DNA from: Oehlia diaphana
Lineage: Eukaryota > Glomeromycota > Glomeromycetes > Glomerales > Glomeraceae
Assembly (NCBI GenBank): GCA_003833135.1
Contig: QZLH01000035.1
Span: 74,996-138,995 of the forward strand
Length of the DNA stretch: 64,000 nt
Reading direction: 5' to 3'
Positions 24,394 through 34,850 of the stretch are shown here, in pieces; within the stretch, counting starts at the first letter, position 1; each line of letters starts with the position of its first letter. Below the pieces are notes generated by a model. The model worked only from the letters and a program-made list of their open reading frames with translations, made no database searches and had not been told where the DNA came from. The position numbers and the translations under genes are program-made.

Positions 24394-26155
24394 CTATATA
24401 ATAATATGAATTGCAAATCATTAATATTTATTATGTAATTTTATTGTATTATATATTAATTTTATTTAAAAAAAAAATTATTTACATATTAAAATACTAG
24501 CTAGCATTTATTAAAAAAAATTAGACTTTAAACATTAATTGGACATTTTGGAGTATAATATCCAATTTGATTACATTTTTTACATGTCTTTCTCATTATC
24601 TTTATTTGTAATATAATTTATTATATCTTAAAAATATATCTCACTTTCTTTTTTTGAAGTTTCCATATGATTTGTACCTATTAGGTTGTTAATCTTTATA
24701 TCTTACCTGTAATAGATCACCAATATGCATAAAAATTGCATTTCAGATAGATCTACTTTTATGTTTTCAATAAAATATTCCATTTAATTAATAAATTTAT
24801 TGATTTTAATAGTCTAAACAACTATATCAAAGACCTTTTTGACATATAATATGTCAAATCCGTACTTTTATTTGAACCTCTGGATTGTATAATATTAGGA
24901 GTTTTTTTAAAATTTGCCAAATATTGAAATAATAATCCAAAACCCATCTCATCTAATTCATTTTCTTCTATTTGGTATATTAGTTTCTTATGTTTTTTAA
25001 TATTATACATGTTATAATTATACCACCTTTGAGAAATAAGAAATATATAAAACTGTGCATTATTTGAATAAGACATTATTCAGAAAAAATGCCTACATAC
25101 TATTTATCTGTTAATAAATTATAAACAGATACATAAATGTGAACCATTATCAAGTAAAATGGCATATTGTGATTCTGATTTTTGTCCATAATGTTTAATT
25201 ACTTTTGAATACTATTATGAGTTATATTTTCAATTAAAGAAGAAAATAAAGATTGATGTTGATCATAATCATTTTCTCTGGCTATTTCTTATTAATAAGG
25301 ATCATCTACTATCTATTAAAAAGAAACAAAAAATAGGAGAAGTATTTTTTTAGTTATATGTTATTACAAATTTCTCTTTTGTTAATTATTAGTAATAAAA
25401 TACTTACATCTAAAAGCAGTAATCAATTTTCAATTAATACTACATCATAGCATAATGATTGCACTATTTAATTGCATTATTTTTAAAGAATTTGTGATGT
25501 TAAATATTCTCGCAGAATTTTATCAAATTTAAAAAATATTTATCCATTATTGAAGGTATTTCTTTAGTAGAAATTTATTTTTTTACATTCATCTAATATC
25601 ACTTTTTTGATTGTTGATCAAATATTTTTTGAATTTCTCTAACAATATCAGTTAGATATGAAGATCTATTTAATTTATCCTTGATTATTTTATTGGTAGT
25701 CTCTACCTGCTGTGTACTTTGTATTTCAGCAGTAAAATTACAATTGATAATATAACAAGTTTAACTACTTTTACAAGGATATAAAACTCTTATAAGATAT
25801 TGTTCACAGGTTGAAAATTTTTTAATAAGTTTGTTCTATTTTAGTTCAAATGTTTTTTGATATAAAGAGTTATACATTTTCAAAAATTTATAACAAAAAG
25901 GTTTAAATTGATCATGCAATTTTTCTTTAAGTTTCTTTCTTATATTTAAATCTATATGAAAGATACAATAGAAATAGTGTGTTTTTGGATAATTCATTTT
26001 TACAGCTGATATTAATACTGGATCAGCATCAGAGTGTATAACATTTGGTGTAATATCATAAAAATTTTTAATTCTTATAAAATCCACACAAAAATAACTT
26101 CTGTCTCATTTTTCAAAATCACTGCTGCTATAATTTACATTTTTAAAATTATTAT

Positions 26156-27344
26156 TAAAGCTCCAAATGGATCAGTTCATATTTAGTGCAGTTTTTTTCT
26201 GGTTCAGGTAAAAATTAAAACTAAATGAAAACTGAACCAGAATTATTTGGTTCAGTTCAGTTCTATCTGCTTTCATTAAGAAAAAATGCAAAAATCAAAA
26301 TAACTTAGCAACCAGTCACCATATATAGATAAATAATAGCTCATTAGAATCATTTCTTTGAAATATGTCAAATAGTAATAAACTTATTTCTCTAATCTTA
26401 ATATATTTTAAGATAATCAACGCTAAGCATTTTTTAAGAAACTAACACTAGAATCGTATTTATTGATCTAAAGAAATAATATTAGTATTATTTAATAGGT
26501 CTTAATGAGATGAATCTAATAAGCCTTTTTTATCTTTTTATGATCACTACTACATAACAAATTATCTCAATTTTCACATTTTTTTAAATTTTCAAACGTC
26601 AAAAAATAAAAATTCTAATCTAAGATATAACCCATCTTCTACTAATTACATTAGAATAATATTTAGCTCATTAGAATTAACTTAATAAGATGAGTTCAAA
26701 GACAGTAAGATTATATCTCTAGCATTAGTATATCATAAGATAAATCATGCTAAGCAGTTTTAGAAAATTAGTATTAAAAAGGTATCTATTGATGCTAGAG
26801 ATATAATCTTACCATCATTGAACTCACCTCATTGAGAGAATTCTAATGAGCTAAAGATCGTTCTAATGTAATCAGTAGAAGACGAGTTATATATTAGATC
26901 AAAATTTTTATTTTTTAACGTTTAAAAATTTAAAAAAATGTGAAAATTAAAATAACTCATTATGTAGTAATCATAAAAGGATGAAAAAAGGCTCATTAGA
27001 TTCATCTCATTAAGTTTTATCGAACGATGCTAAAATTATTTCTCTAGAATCGATTAATACTATTCTAATACTAATTTTATAAAAAATGTTTAGCATTTAT
27101 TATTTTCTGATATATTGAGACTAGAGAAATAAACTTACCACCATTTGATATATCTCACTAAGACAATTCTAATGAGCTATTGCATACCTTTTTATGATCA
27201 CTGGTTGCTAAGTTATTTCAATTTTCGCATTTTTTCTTAAAATAAAATAGAACTGAACTAAACTAACCGTTCTGGTTTTAAACCTAAATTGAGAACTGAA
27301 CTGAATTTTTGGCCAGTTTCAGATCAGAACTGTTCTGAGCTTTA
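26156..27344. mobile_element. hAT-like foldback element, 1.19 kb, inserted in the MULE transposase
   Basis: The ends are TAAAGCTC and GAGCTTTA, flanked by a perfect 8-bp direct repeat ATTATTAT (26148-26155 and 27345-27352). Almost the whole element is one large imperfect palindrome centred near 26745. Matching landmarks in both arms are CAGTTCAGTTCTAT, AAATAACTTAGCAACCAGT, AGCTCATTAGAAT and TCTAGAGATATAATCTTACC-like sequence. There is no coding capacity. Removing it and one duplication copy rejoins the transposase reading frame (AVI to NFKN), which confirms the insertion. Confidence 0.88.
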
Positions 27345-27393
27345 ATTATTATCACTGCAATAATTAGTATTAATATTATATCAAATATATTTA

Positions 27394-28924
27394 TACTTCT
27401 CAGTAATTGATTTTCAAATGTCGTAATATTACGGCATAATGCCGAATTACGTATTGACGTAATGTAATACATTTATACTGATGTAATTAATTTGTATTGA
27501 CATATTAAATTGTACTGACGTAATCAATTTTATATTGGACATAATTATTCAACAAGTTAAATTATATAAAATACAAGTATTTTACAGTTGGCAAGCAAAA
27601 TGACATTATGTAGTTCTAGTTTGATACCACTCAAGTATTCATAAACTGTAAACAACTACACAAAATTATTTGAAACAAAATATTTATTTATCATCTTTAT
27701 TAATGACACTGCATCAACCATAGAGGCTATTCCCTACAAAAATAAAGAAAAAAAGAAACATTAGAACATTTCTTTAAGTCAATTAACAAAAACTTTCTCT
27801 ATTCAACTTTCTCAAGATCTCCTCAATACTGTTTCCTAGTAAATAAAGAAAGAAAGAAACGTTAAAATATTTTATTAAGTTATTTTCGCAAAAACTCCCT
27901 CCATTTAACTTACCCAAGGTCTTCAAAACTGTTTCCTAGTCATTCCCTACAAAAATAAAGAAAAAAGAAACGTTAGAAGTTAGAACGTTTCTTTTAAATA
28001 AATTTTACAAAAATTCCCTCCTTTTAACATACTCGAAGTCTCCAAGGTGTTCCTTGGTTACTCCCTACAAAAATAAAGAAAAAAAAAATGTTAAAATGTT
28101 TCTTTTAAATTAATTTTACAAAGATTCCTTCCTTTCAACTTACCCAAGATCTTTAAGACTGTTCCTTAGTGTTTTCTGTAAAAATAAAGAAAGAAAGAAA
28201 CATTAGAACATTTCATTAAGTTAATTTTGCAAAAACTTCCTCCATTTAACTTACCAAGGTCTCCAAGGCCTTTTTCTAGTCGTTTTCTACAAAAATAAAA
28301 AAAAAGAAAACGTTAGAACGTTTCTTTTAAATAAAACTCCTTCCTTTCAACTTACTCGAAGTTTCTAAGGCGTTCCTTGGTCACTCCCTACAAAAATAAA
28401 GAAAAAAAGAAACATTAAAATGTTTCTTTTAATTAAATTCACAAAGACTTTCTCCTTTCAATTTACCTAAGGTCTTCAAAACGTTCCCTAGCCATTCCTA
28501 CAAAAATAAGGAAAAAAAAAAATATTACTAGAATGTTTCTTTAAGTTAATTCCCCAAACTCCTCTTTAGAACTTACTATTTTTCATTTTTCTCATCTATT
28601 TCCTTTTTTTTTAAGAAAAATTTGGTTTAAAAAAAACTGAAAAATTGAATATTTTAAATAAAATTTTTTTTAATAAATTCAGTTTAAAAAAGTTCAAATA
28701 AAATTTTTTTTTTAGTTTAAAACAAACTGAAAAAAATAAAAAAAAAATTAGATCAGTATAAGTCATATGACCGATACTGGACTGATAATCCAAAAATACC
28801 ATAAATAATTCAATGGGTTAAATTAATTACGGCAAATCAGCATTTTCAAAATTTGTAACCGTAATTATTATAGCGTATTACATCAGGTGTAATGCTGTAA
28901 TTAAATCAATTACGCTGAGAAGTA
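27394..28924. mobile_element. Mariner-like (TA-flanked) element with internal minisatellite, inserted in the MULE transposase
   Basis: The left end TACTTCTCAGTAATTGATTT and the right end (reverse complement TACTTCTCAGCGTAATTGATTT) are inverted repeats of about 22 nt differing by a 2-nt indel. A TA dinucleotide flanks both sides (27392-27393, 28925-28926). TA target sites suggest the Tc1/mariner superfamily. No transposase is encoded; the interior is filled by the tandem array at about 27731-28560. It interrupts the MULE transposase between the MSLD...VNMT piece and the FDIILILII piece. Confidence 0.78.
27731..28560. repeat. Minisatellite, about 8 units of 105-120 bp
   Basis: Units share the landmark CTACAAAAATAAAGAAA, then AAACATTAGAACATTTCTTTAA, CAAAAACTCCCTC and TTTCAACTTACCCAAGGTCT. 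Unit starts are near 27733, 27840, 27950, 28062, 28172, 28286, 28388 and 28499. Units differ by point changes and small indels. There are no constant spacers, so this is a minisatellite and not a CRISPR array. Confidence 0.88.
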
Positions 28925-29329
28925 TAGTCATATTAACAATTATAATGTCTTAATCTTTTTTATAAGTATCTATTTAATCAAGTGACATCCAAAACAATGA
29001 ATTTTAACCTTCTTTATTCATAATCAAAATGTGACTTTATGATTCATTTTAAATCTTCTTCTTTTTTTAAATACAATTTAGTAAACATTTGATATGCATC
29101 ATTTTTATCAGATTTTACTTTTTTTTGAATCTTTGAATAGCATTACTTAAATTCTTTTTGTTAATTACATTATTTAAAAATAAGATTACTAACAGGTTAT
29201 ATTGAATTAATACATCTATTTTTCCATAAATTGTCCAAAATTCCATCTTTACAAATATTTCATTAGTTAATTTTTGAAACCTTAATGCCAATTTGACAAT
29301 GAATGGATTCATATTATGATTATAATTAC

Positions 29330-29616
29330 CAATTATACAGTAAAATTTAATATAACAAAACTATCTGTTCCAGCAAAAATATCTGGTATATTAAGACTTC
29401 TGATACTCTTCTGATATATTAAAAAATTTGATATACTGAATTTTATATATAAATCACATGAAATTCTGTTATATTAAATTTTTATTTGTGTAATTTAGCA
29501 AATGTTAAATACAGTATGTTCAGTTACTAATATACAATCTATTTGCATCAAATCGATTTTTATCATTATATACATTAAAATTTTAATTAATGCAATAGGT
29601 ATGACGTTATTATTTA
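29330..29616. other. Intergenic AT-rich sequence
   Basis: Nothing supportable is seen. It may hold the 5' end of the decayed transposase and of the decayed plus-strand gene. Confidence 0.5.
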
Positions 29617-31012
29617 GTTGCTAAACAAAAAGCGGCTAAACCTAAGTCTAGAAGATCCAGTGGCTTTAAAAATCTTCTATGGGAATTTAATGTTAATGAA
29701 ATTGAGACAAAAGTTTTCCAAATAAATCAAGATAACGATATTCATCATCTATATAAGGAAGGTTTTGATAATTTTCGTGCAGGTTTTGAAGAATTTTTGA
29801 CCAAAAATGATATAAATTATGATGATCAATCTGGATATTTCAAAATATATTCAAACGTAACCATCAAATTGACTGATATCGTTAGAATAGCAGCAAACTT
29901 TTATGGCAACAAATGGTTTAGTAATGTAATAATTTCTTCTGAAGAAACTGATTAGTATGGAAAGGTATATATATTTTTTGATTTTGTTATTGATATCGAT
30001 AATAAAATAAGAAGTTATATAACATTATATAACGTTATTGATTTAATTTTTAGGCACTTTTATTATTGAAATTTTTCGTTAAAAAAGATAAAGAACTAAT
30101 AAATCTTGTTTTATTATGATGGTATGATTAGAGTTCCGAATGGGTCAGGTCAAGTCAGGTTAATTGATAAACCTCCCTGAAATTTTTTTTCAGGTCAGGT
30201 CAGGTCAGGTTATCAGGTTGTCTGTTTGATCTGACCTGACCTGAAACCTGAAAAATTTCAGGACTATTTTTATTAAAGTATTGAAAAAAATGGCACAAAA
30301 CTTTTTTTTTTTAATATAATATTATGAAAAAAAACGTTTTTGCAACATTTTTTTATTAAAATATTGAAAAAAAATATTGCAAAACGTTTTTTTTAATATA
30401 ACATTATGAAAAAAATGTTTTCGCAATATTTTTTTTTGAAATATTGCGATTCAACATTTTTATATTAAAAACATATAAAAAAGTGAATCCAAATACTGCA
30501 ATTCATTTTTTTTATATAGAATTAATATAAAAAAATGAATCACAATATCGCAACTCACTTTTATTATATAAAATAAATATAAAAAATACCGCAACTCACT
30601 TTTTTTATATAGAATCTATATAAAAAAGTGAATCGCAATATCGCAACTCACTTTTTTTATATAGAATCTATATAAAAAAATGAATCGCAATACTGCAACT
30701 TACTTTTATTATATAGTAGAATCAATAGTTTCAGGTCAACAGGTCAATCAGGTCAGGTCAATCTTCATACCTGATCTGAATTTTTTTCAAAAATCTCATA
30801 CCTGACCTGAATTTCAGGTCAGGTCAGGTCAGGTTACCTGAATTCGGCTGACCTGTTCAGAGCTCTAGGTATGATGATGTAGATAGAAAAAGATTGTATG
30901 GTTGTTCAAGATTATGGCTAACCAATCAGTATACATATGTTTATTTAGATTTAGTAGATATGTTAGTTCACATTGTATCAAGAAATATATTTTTTAAACA
31001 TTATTTACTAGT
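29617..31012 (+). pseudogene. Decayed gene split by a MITE, unrecognised
   Basis: A coding frame runs from about 29617 to 29955 (KAAKPKSRRSSGFKNLLWEF, YKEGFDNFRAGFEEFLTKND, KLTDIVRIAANFYGNKWFSN). It is followed by an apparent intron (about 29964-30053) and a second segment (ALLLLKFFVKKDKELINLVL). The frame is then cut by the MITE at 30129-30867. Beyond it the protein continues YDDVDRKRLYGCSRLWLTNQ and LDLVDMLVHIVSRNIFFKHY to about 31012. In-frame stops occur (29953 and before the MITE), so it is dead. I cannot name the family; given the surroundings it could be a transposon protein. Confidence 0.55.
30129..30867. mobile_element. hAT-like MITE, 739 bp, with AGGTCAGGTC-type ends
   Basis: Left end TAGAGTTCCGAATGGGTCAGG; right end (reverse complement) TAGAGCTCTGAACAGGTCAG. 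A perfect 8-bp duplication GGTATGAT flanks it (30121-30128 and 30868-30875). Each terminus carries runs of the pentamer-like motif GGTCA (GTCAGGTCAGGTCAGG). The core (about 30290-30715) has roughly 60-bp repeats in which AAAAAAGTGAATCGCAATA alternates with ATCGCAACTCACTTTTTT, so it can fold back. It interrupts the decayed gene. Confidence 0.92.
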
Positions 31013-31019
31013 ACTAAAA

Positions 31020-31400
31020 AATAATAAAAATTATCAATATCGTTAATTGACCTTATCATTATAAAGCAATATCGTTAACTTAACTTTAGATAATTTTTAA
31101 TTACTAACATTTTCGTTAACTAACTTTGTGATAATTTTTGATAATTGACAGTATTCCAAAATATCATTGTAATAATATTCAATAATTATCAATATCATTA
31201 AATAACTTAACGATAACTATTAATAATCATCAATATCACAACTTATTGGTATTATTTTCTATAATTATCAATATCTGCAGATAATGAAATTTATCGACAG
31301 ATAATTATGGTTAATTATTATATTTTATTAATTATTAGTATTTTATGGTGATAAATATCGATAAAGTGATATATATCACTATATATCACCTAAAAAAATT
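31020..31400. repeat. Degenerate repeat rich in ATTATCAATATC
   Basis: ATTATCAATATCGTTAA-like units and their complements recur at irregular spacing, ending in ATCGATAAAGTGATATATATCACTATATATCACC, which can form a hairpin. The boundaries are unclear. It is probably an old palindromic element. The following 31400-31920 is AT-rich with nothing supportable. Confidence 0.55.
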
Positions 31401-32112
31401 TTCTGATGCATGTGACTATGGAAATATTTGTCACATTGTCACACTTCCAGCTATGTTTCACTGTTTATTTATATCTGAAAGACAGTTTTTTGAGTAAGTA
31501 AAAAATTATTCATCACACTCTTATTCGTCACTATATATTTTTACGTGTTAGTGCATAATACCGTAATGCAGACTAAACCTGAGCTTTTTTGATGGTATAG
31601 CTGGAGAAGTTTCTAAAGTTAGGTTCAATAGGACTCAAACATTACTAAAAAAACTCAGATCTGAATTTGTATAAACCTTAATACCTTATAATTAATTTCT
31701 GTTCCAAATGTATAAAGTTATATGTAAATTTTAAACTCAAATTTTGCTATCTCGGGATCTAGTAATTGGATTTTAATGATCTTTAGCTTGCTAGATTCGT
31801 CTCAACGAGATGAACATTTTGATATATAATTTATTTTTAGGTATAATATTGACTGAAATATCGCATTTTGAAAATTTTGTTATATAGAATCTGAGTTGTT
31901 TTAGTAATGTTCATGGTCCTGGTTCGATCACATGATTTGTAAAAATTTATTTTTTACAAATAAACTTTTCACTAATATATAAAACTTTAAGTTACATATA
32001 GTATATGTATTTAAGCCTGCTGTGCAAATTTACTTAGTGCGTAATATGGGATTTTGACTTTTAAACACTGTTTTTGATTTATTTAAATTTTTTCATTTTC
32101 ATCATCTATTTT

Positions 32113-33013
32113 TAGAGCTTCACACAGGTCAGGTTAGATCAGATTACCTGGTTAACCTGAACCAAAATTTTTTTTCAGATCAGGTCAAATCAGGTTAACT
32201 GTTTGACTTAATCTGACCCATTTGACCCAAAAGTATTTAGGTCACTTCGGGTAATTCAGGTTATCCAAAGTTTTACATGTTTTTTTATTAATTATACAAA
32301 AAATATCAGGTTCAATGTTTTTAATTAAAAAAAAACATTTTTTTTTAATTTTTGTTGAAAAAACATCAGATCTGAGTGATCCAACATTTTACTTTTTATT
32401 TTTATATATAAAAACGCTAAAACTATTAGTTTTGGCATTTTTTCTTAATTTTACATGTAAAAATGCCAAAACTGATAATTTCAGCATTTTTTTTTGATTT
32501 TACATGTAAAAATGCCAGAATTATTAGTTCCAGCATTTTTCTTTTTGATTTTACATATAAAAACGTTAGAATCATTAATTCTAGCATTTTTCTTTTTGAG
32601 TTTAATCAATTTACATATAAAAATGCTGAAATCATTAATTTCAGCATTTTTTTCAATTTTATATATAAAAATACCAGAATTATTAGTTCTGGCATTTTTC
32701 TTTTTGATCTTACATGTAAAAACGCCAAAATTTTAATAGTTTCAGTATTTTTTTTTGATTTTACATGTAAAAATGCCAGAATCATTAGTTACAGTATTTT
32801 TTTTTTTGATTTTACATACAAAAACACTGGAAATTTTAGTTTTAGCGGTTTTCAATTTATTTGACCTAAATATGTCAAGTCAATGGGTCAGGTCAGGTAC
32901 CTGACTAGTTCTAACCTGACCCTTATCAGGTTATGAATTTAATGACCTGACTTGAATATTTCGGGTCAATCCGTCAGTTTACCTGATCTGTCAAGTCAGA
33001 TTGCAAAACTCTA
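32113..33013. mobile_element. hAT-like MITE, 901 bp, same family as 30129-30867
   Basis: Left end TAGAGCTTCACACAGGTCAGG; right end (reverse complement) TAGAGTTTTGCAATCTGACTTG. A perfect 8-bp duplication TCTATTTT flanks it (32105-32112 and 33014-33021). As in its relative, both ends are rich in GGTCAGGT and the core is a tandem array. No coding capacity. Confidence 0.92.
32400..32845. repeat. Tandem array of about 60-bp units inside the MITE
   Basis: Seven or so units of TTTTACATGTAAAAATGCCAGAA, TTATTAGTT and CAGCATTTTTTTTTGA recur between 32400 and 32845. Each unit is itself partly palindromic (TACATGTA; TGCC/GGCA), so the array makes both tandem and inverted pairings. Overlapping open frames here are a by-product of the 60-bp period and are not genes. 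Confidence 0.85.
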
Positions 33014-33209
33014 TCTATTTTTGAATATGATTGGCAAAGATTATTCATTCATATGTTAAGTCAAAAACAGTGTTTAAAATCAGCTTTTTTTCACTAAGTA
33101 AACTTGTAAAGCAGGCCAAAATACATTTATTCTATAATTTTCATATTTACATTAATCTCTTAATTCATAAGAAAATGGCTTATTTATAAAATATCAAATT
33201 ACATGATCG

Positions 33210-34636
33210 AACTTAGCTTTAGACGATTCCCTAAAAGGAAAGAACCGTATAGTGACCCTTGCTGATATTGTAAAAAAATTCTGATAAAGATAATAGACTT
33301 AGCTTATTTACTCCTATTGGATGTAAAAGATTGACTGATAAAACCACTTCAAAGAATTCTAATAGTGATAATAATAAGTATAGAAAGTCTGATAAAAAAC
33401 AAAAATTTTAACATGTACCAGAAAAGATGATTTTACTATTATAACTGGATATAAGCCTATGCTCAAGAATAATATCCAAAAAATAGTGGTATATGATATT
33501 TCCTCCAAATGGGCACAGATAGAAATACTTAAATACCTCAAAGCTTGGAATAATGTTTTGGCTATAAAGCTCAAGACACAGAAGAAATATGTGACACTTA
33601 CCATGTCAATTGACCTTAACGAGATGACTTTGAGTCAATAGAATAAAGGAGTTTGGATTGCTCCTTTAGAATGATTGCCAGTTTAATAGTTTTTAGCAGC
33701 TTGAGATCTGAAGCAATATAAAGAGCATGAAAAATTCTAAGTAATCTTAACAGATATTCCCAAATCCCTTACAATCGGAACATTGAAAACCCTGCCCAAT
33801 CATTGCTTTCTTCCATTAGATGTAAAGCTTTAAGATTATTTAAGAAAAAGGGCATTCAAAATTGATTACATATTATGCCTCTTGAATGGACTTGAATAAA
33901 GTCACCAATATGGAATTCAACTTTCAAGAATACAAAGGTGTATGGATGAGATACTTTACATCCACCTTGAACAGACCTCAAAAGAAGTCACCAAAGAATA
34001 AAGGCCCGCATTACAAGCAGAACTAAGATGTAGATCCAAAAGTTGCATCAAACAAACTATTTGGGTAACAAGAAGCAGGAGAGAGGATTTTTTACAAGAA
34101 AAGGACAAACATAGCAATTATTTAAATTGATGGAAAAAGATCTGAACAGTACTTCCAAGCTGACTTTGTTGGGCAGAAATCAGGAACATACTACTGTAAG
34201 TAGAATTTGCAAACTGACAGGATAACTGCACAATACTAGATGAAGCTATAGGTAGGGCAAATGCACTATTGTAGTTACTTTGTACTCAAATATTATTACC
34301 CCTTTTTTTATTTTATAATTTTTACCCTGGCTTTTGGTTTGTTACTCCTTTTATTTTCTTTTTTGGGTTTCGTGTTGCAGTTATTGTGAGTCTTGTTGGG
34401 CGCTCACAGGACTAAGACTGAGAGCCCTCTAAGAAAAACCGTTTCAAATGGGGCTTACTCTCATAGTCCCAAGTTCCGACCTGACAGTGCACACATGGTT
34501 GCTTTTTTAGAAAGTGGACTGTTGGTTTTGTGTTTATTAAATTAGTTTAGACTTATTATCATATGTATCTCGAATATTAGTTATGTTTTTAGTTTTTACT
34601 AATAAAATATCAAATGTGCTGCAGCCAAAAAAAAAA
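33210..34636 (+). mobile_element. LINE-like retroelement remnant with poly(A) tail
   Basis: A decayed plus-strand frame at about 33460-34030 reads VVYDISSKWAQIEILKYLKA, NNVLAIKLKTQKKYVTLTMS and NEMTLSQ, with stops. It resembles the ORF1-type protein that accompanies LINE elements in Rhizophagus (from memory, not checked). It ends in a basic, Pro/Lys-rich region (about 33960-34040). After about 34200 comes non-coding 3' sequence that ends AATAAAATATCAAATGTGCTGCAGCC plus an A run at 34627-34636, as expected for a retrotransposed 3' end. No reverse transcriptase domain is present, so it is truncated or internally deleted. Its 5' end is uncertain. Confidence 0.6.
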
Positions 34637-34850
34637 TAATGCAATATAAAAAAATATATAATATATATATAATTATGCGGGTATTGAATACTATTAGTGT
34701 AATTTATAATTATTGTTTTATTCTTATTTTTTTTTTTTTTTTTTTTTTTGAATGATTGCTGGCTAATAAATAAACAAAAAATATATCTCGGTTATCATTA
34801 TACAAATTACATTACTAGTATTCATCTATAGTAGTAGTTATTCTACATGC

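Larger units (their letters stand above)
24543..29312 (-). pseudogene. Mutator-like (MULE) transposase, degenerate and twice interrupted
   Basis: Pieces of one transposase lie in order on the minus strand. The N-terminal part is at 29312-29115 (MNPFIVKLALRFQKLTNEIF, WTIYGKIDVLIQYNLLV, NKKNLSNAIQRFKKK). A piece at about 28990-28927 reads NSLFWMSLD and IDTYKKD with stops. A piece at about 27390-27345 reads FDIILILIIAVI. The core at 26087-25836 has DITPNVIHSDADPVLISAVK and YCIFHIDLNIRKKLKEKL, the MULE DDE region with an Asp in HSDADP and the C-x2-H motif. The C-terminal half at 25790-24822 (TQQVETTNKIIKDKLNR, AQFYIFLISQRWYN) ends near 24543 with a zinc knuckle (RKTCKKCNQIGYYTPKCP). Stops and frameshifts rule out activity. 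It is interrupted by elements at 26156-27344 and 27394-28924. Confidence 0.85.
31921..33212. mobile_element. Palindromic element hosting a nested MITE
   Basis: The left arm (31921-32112) and right arm (33014-33212) are imperfect inverted repeats. GGTTCGATCACATGATTT on the left pairs with the complement ending at 33212 (GTTCGATCATGTAATTT). GCCTGC...CAAATTTACTTAGTG on the left pairs with CACTAAGTAAACTTG...GCAGGCC on the right. Both arms also share AACACTGTTTTTGA. The MITE at 32113-33013 lies near the centre of symmetry. Outer ends and target duplication are not resolved. Confidence 0.65.

Noticed and set aside
27731..28560. Regularly spaced repeats that might suggest a CRISPR array
   Set aside because: The whole 105-120 bp unit repeats with gradual divergence and there are no unique spacers; the host is a eukaryote.
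32463..32864. Open frame of 133 aa (and an overlapping 80-aa frame) with a repeating hydrophobic pattern
   Set aside because: It follows the roughly 60-bp tandem repeats inside the MITE; repeat translation stays open in several frames. No independent coding signal.
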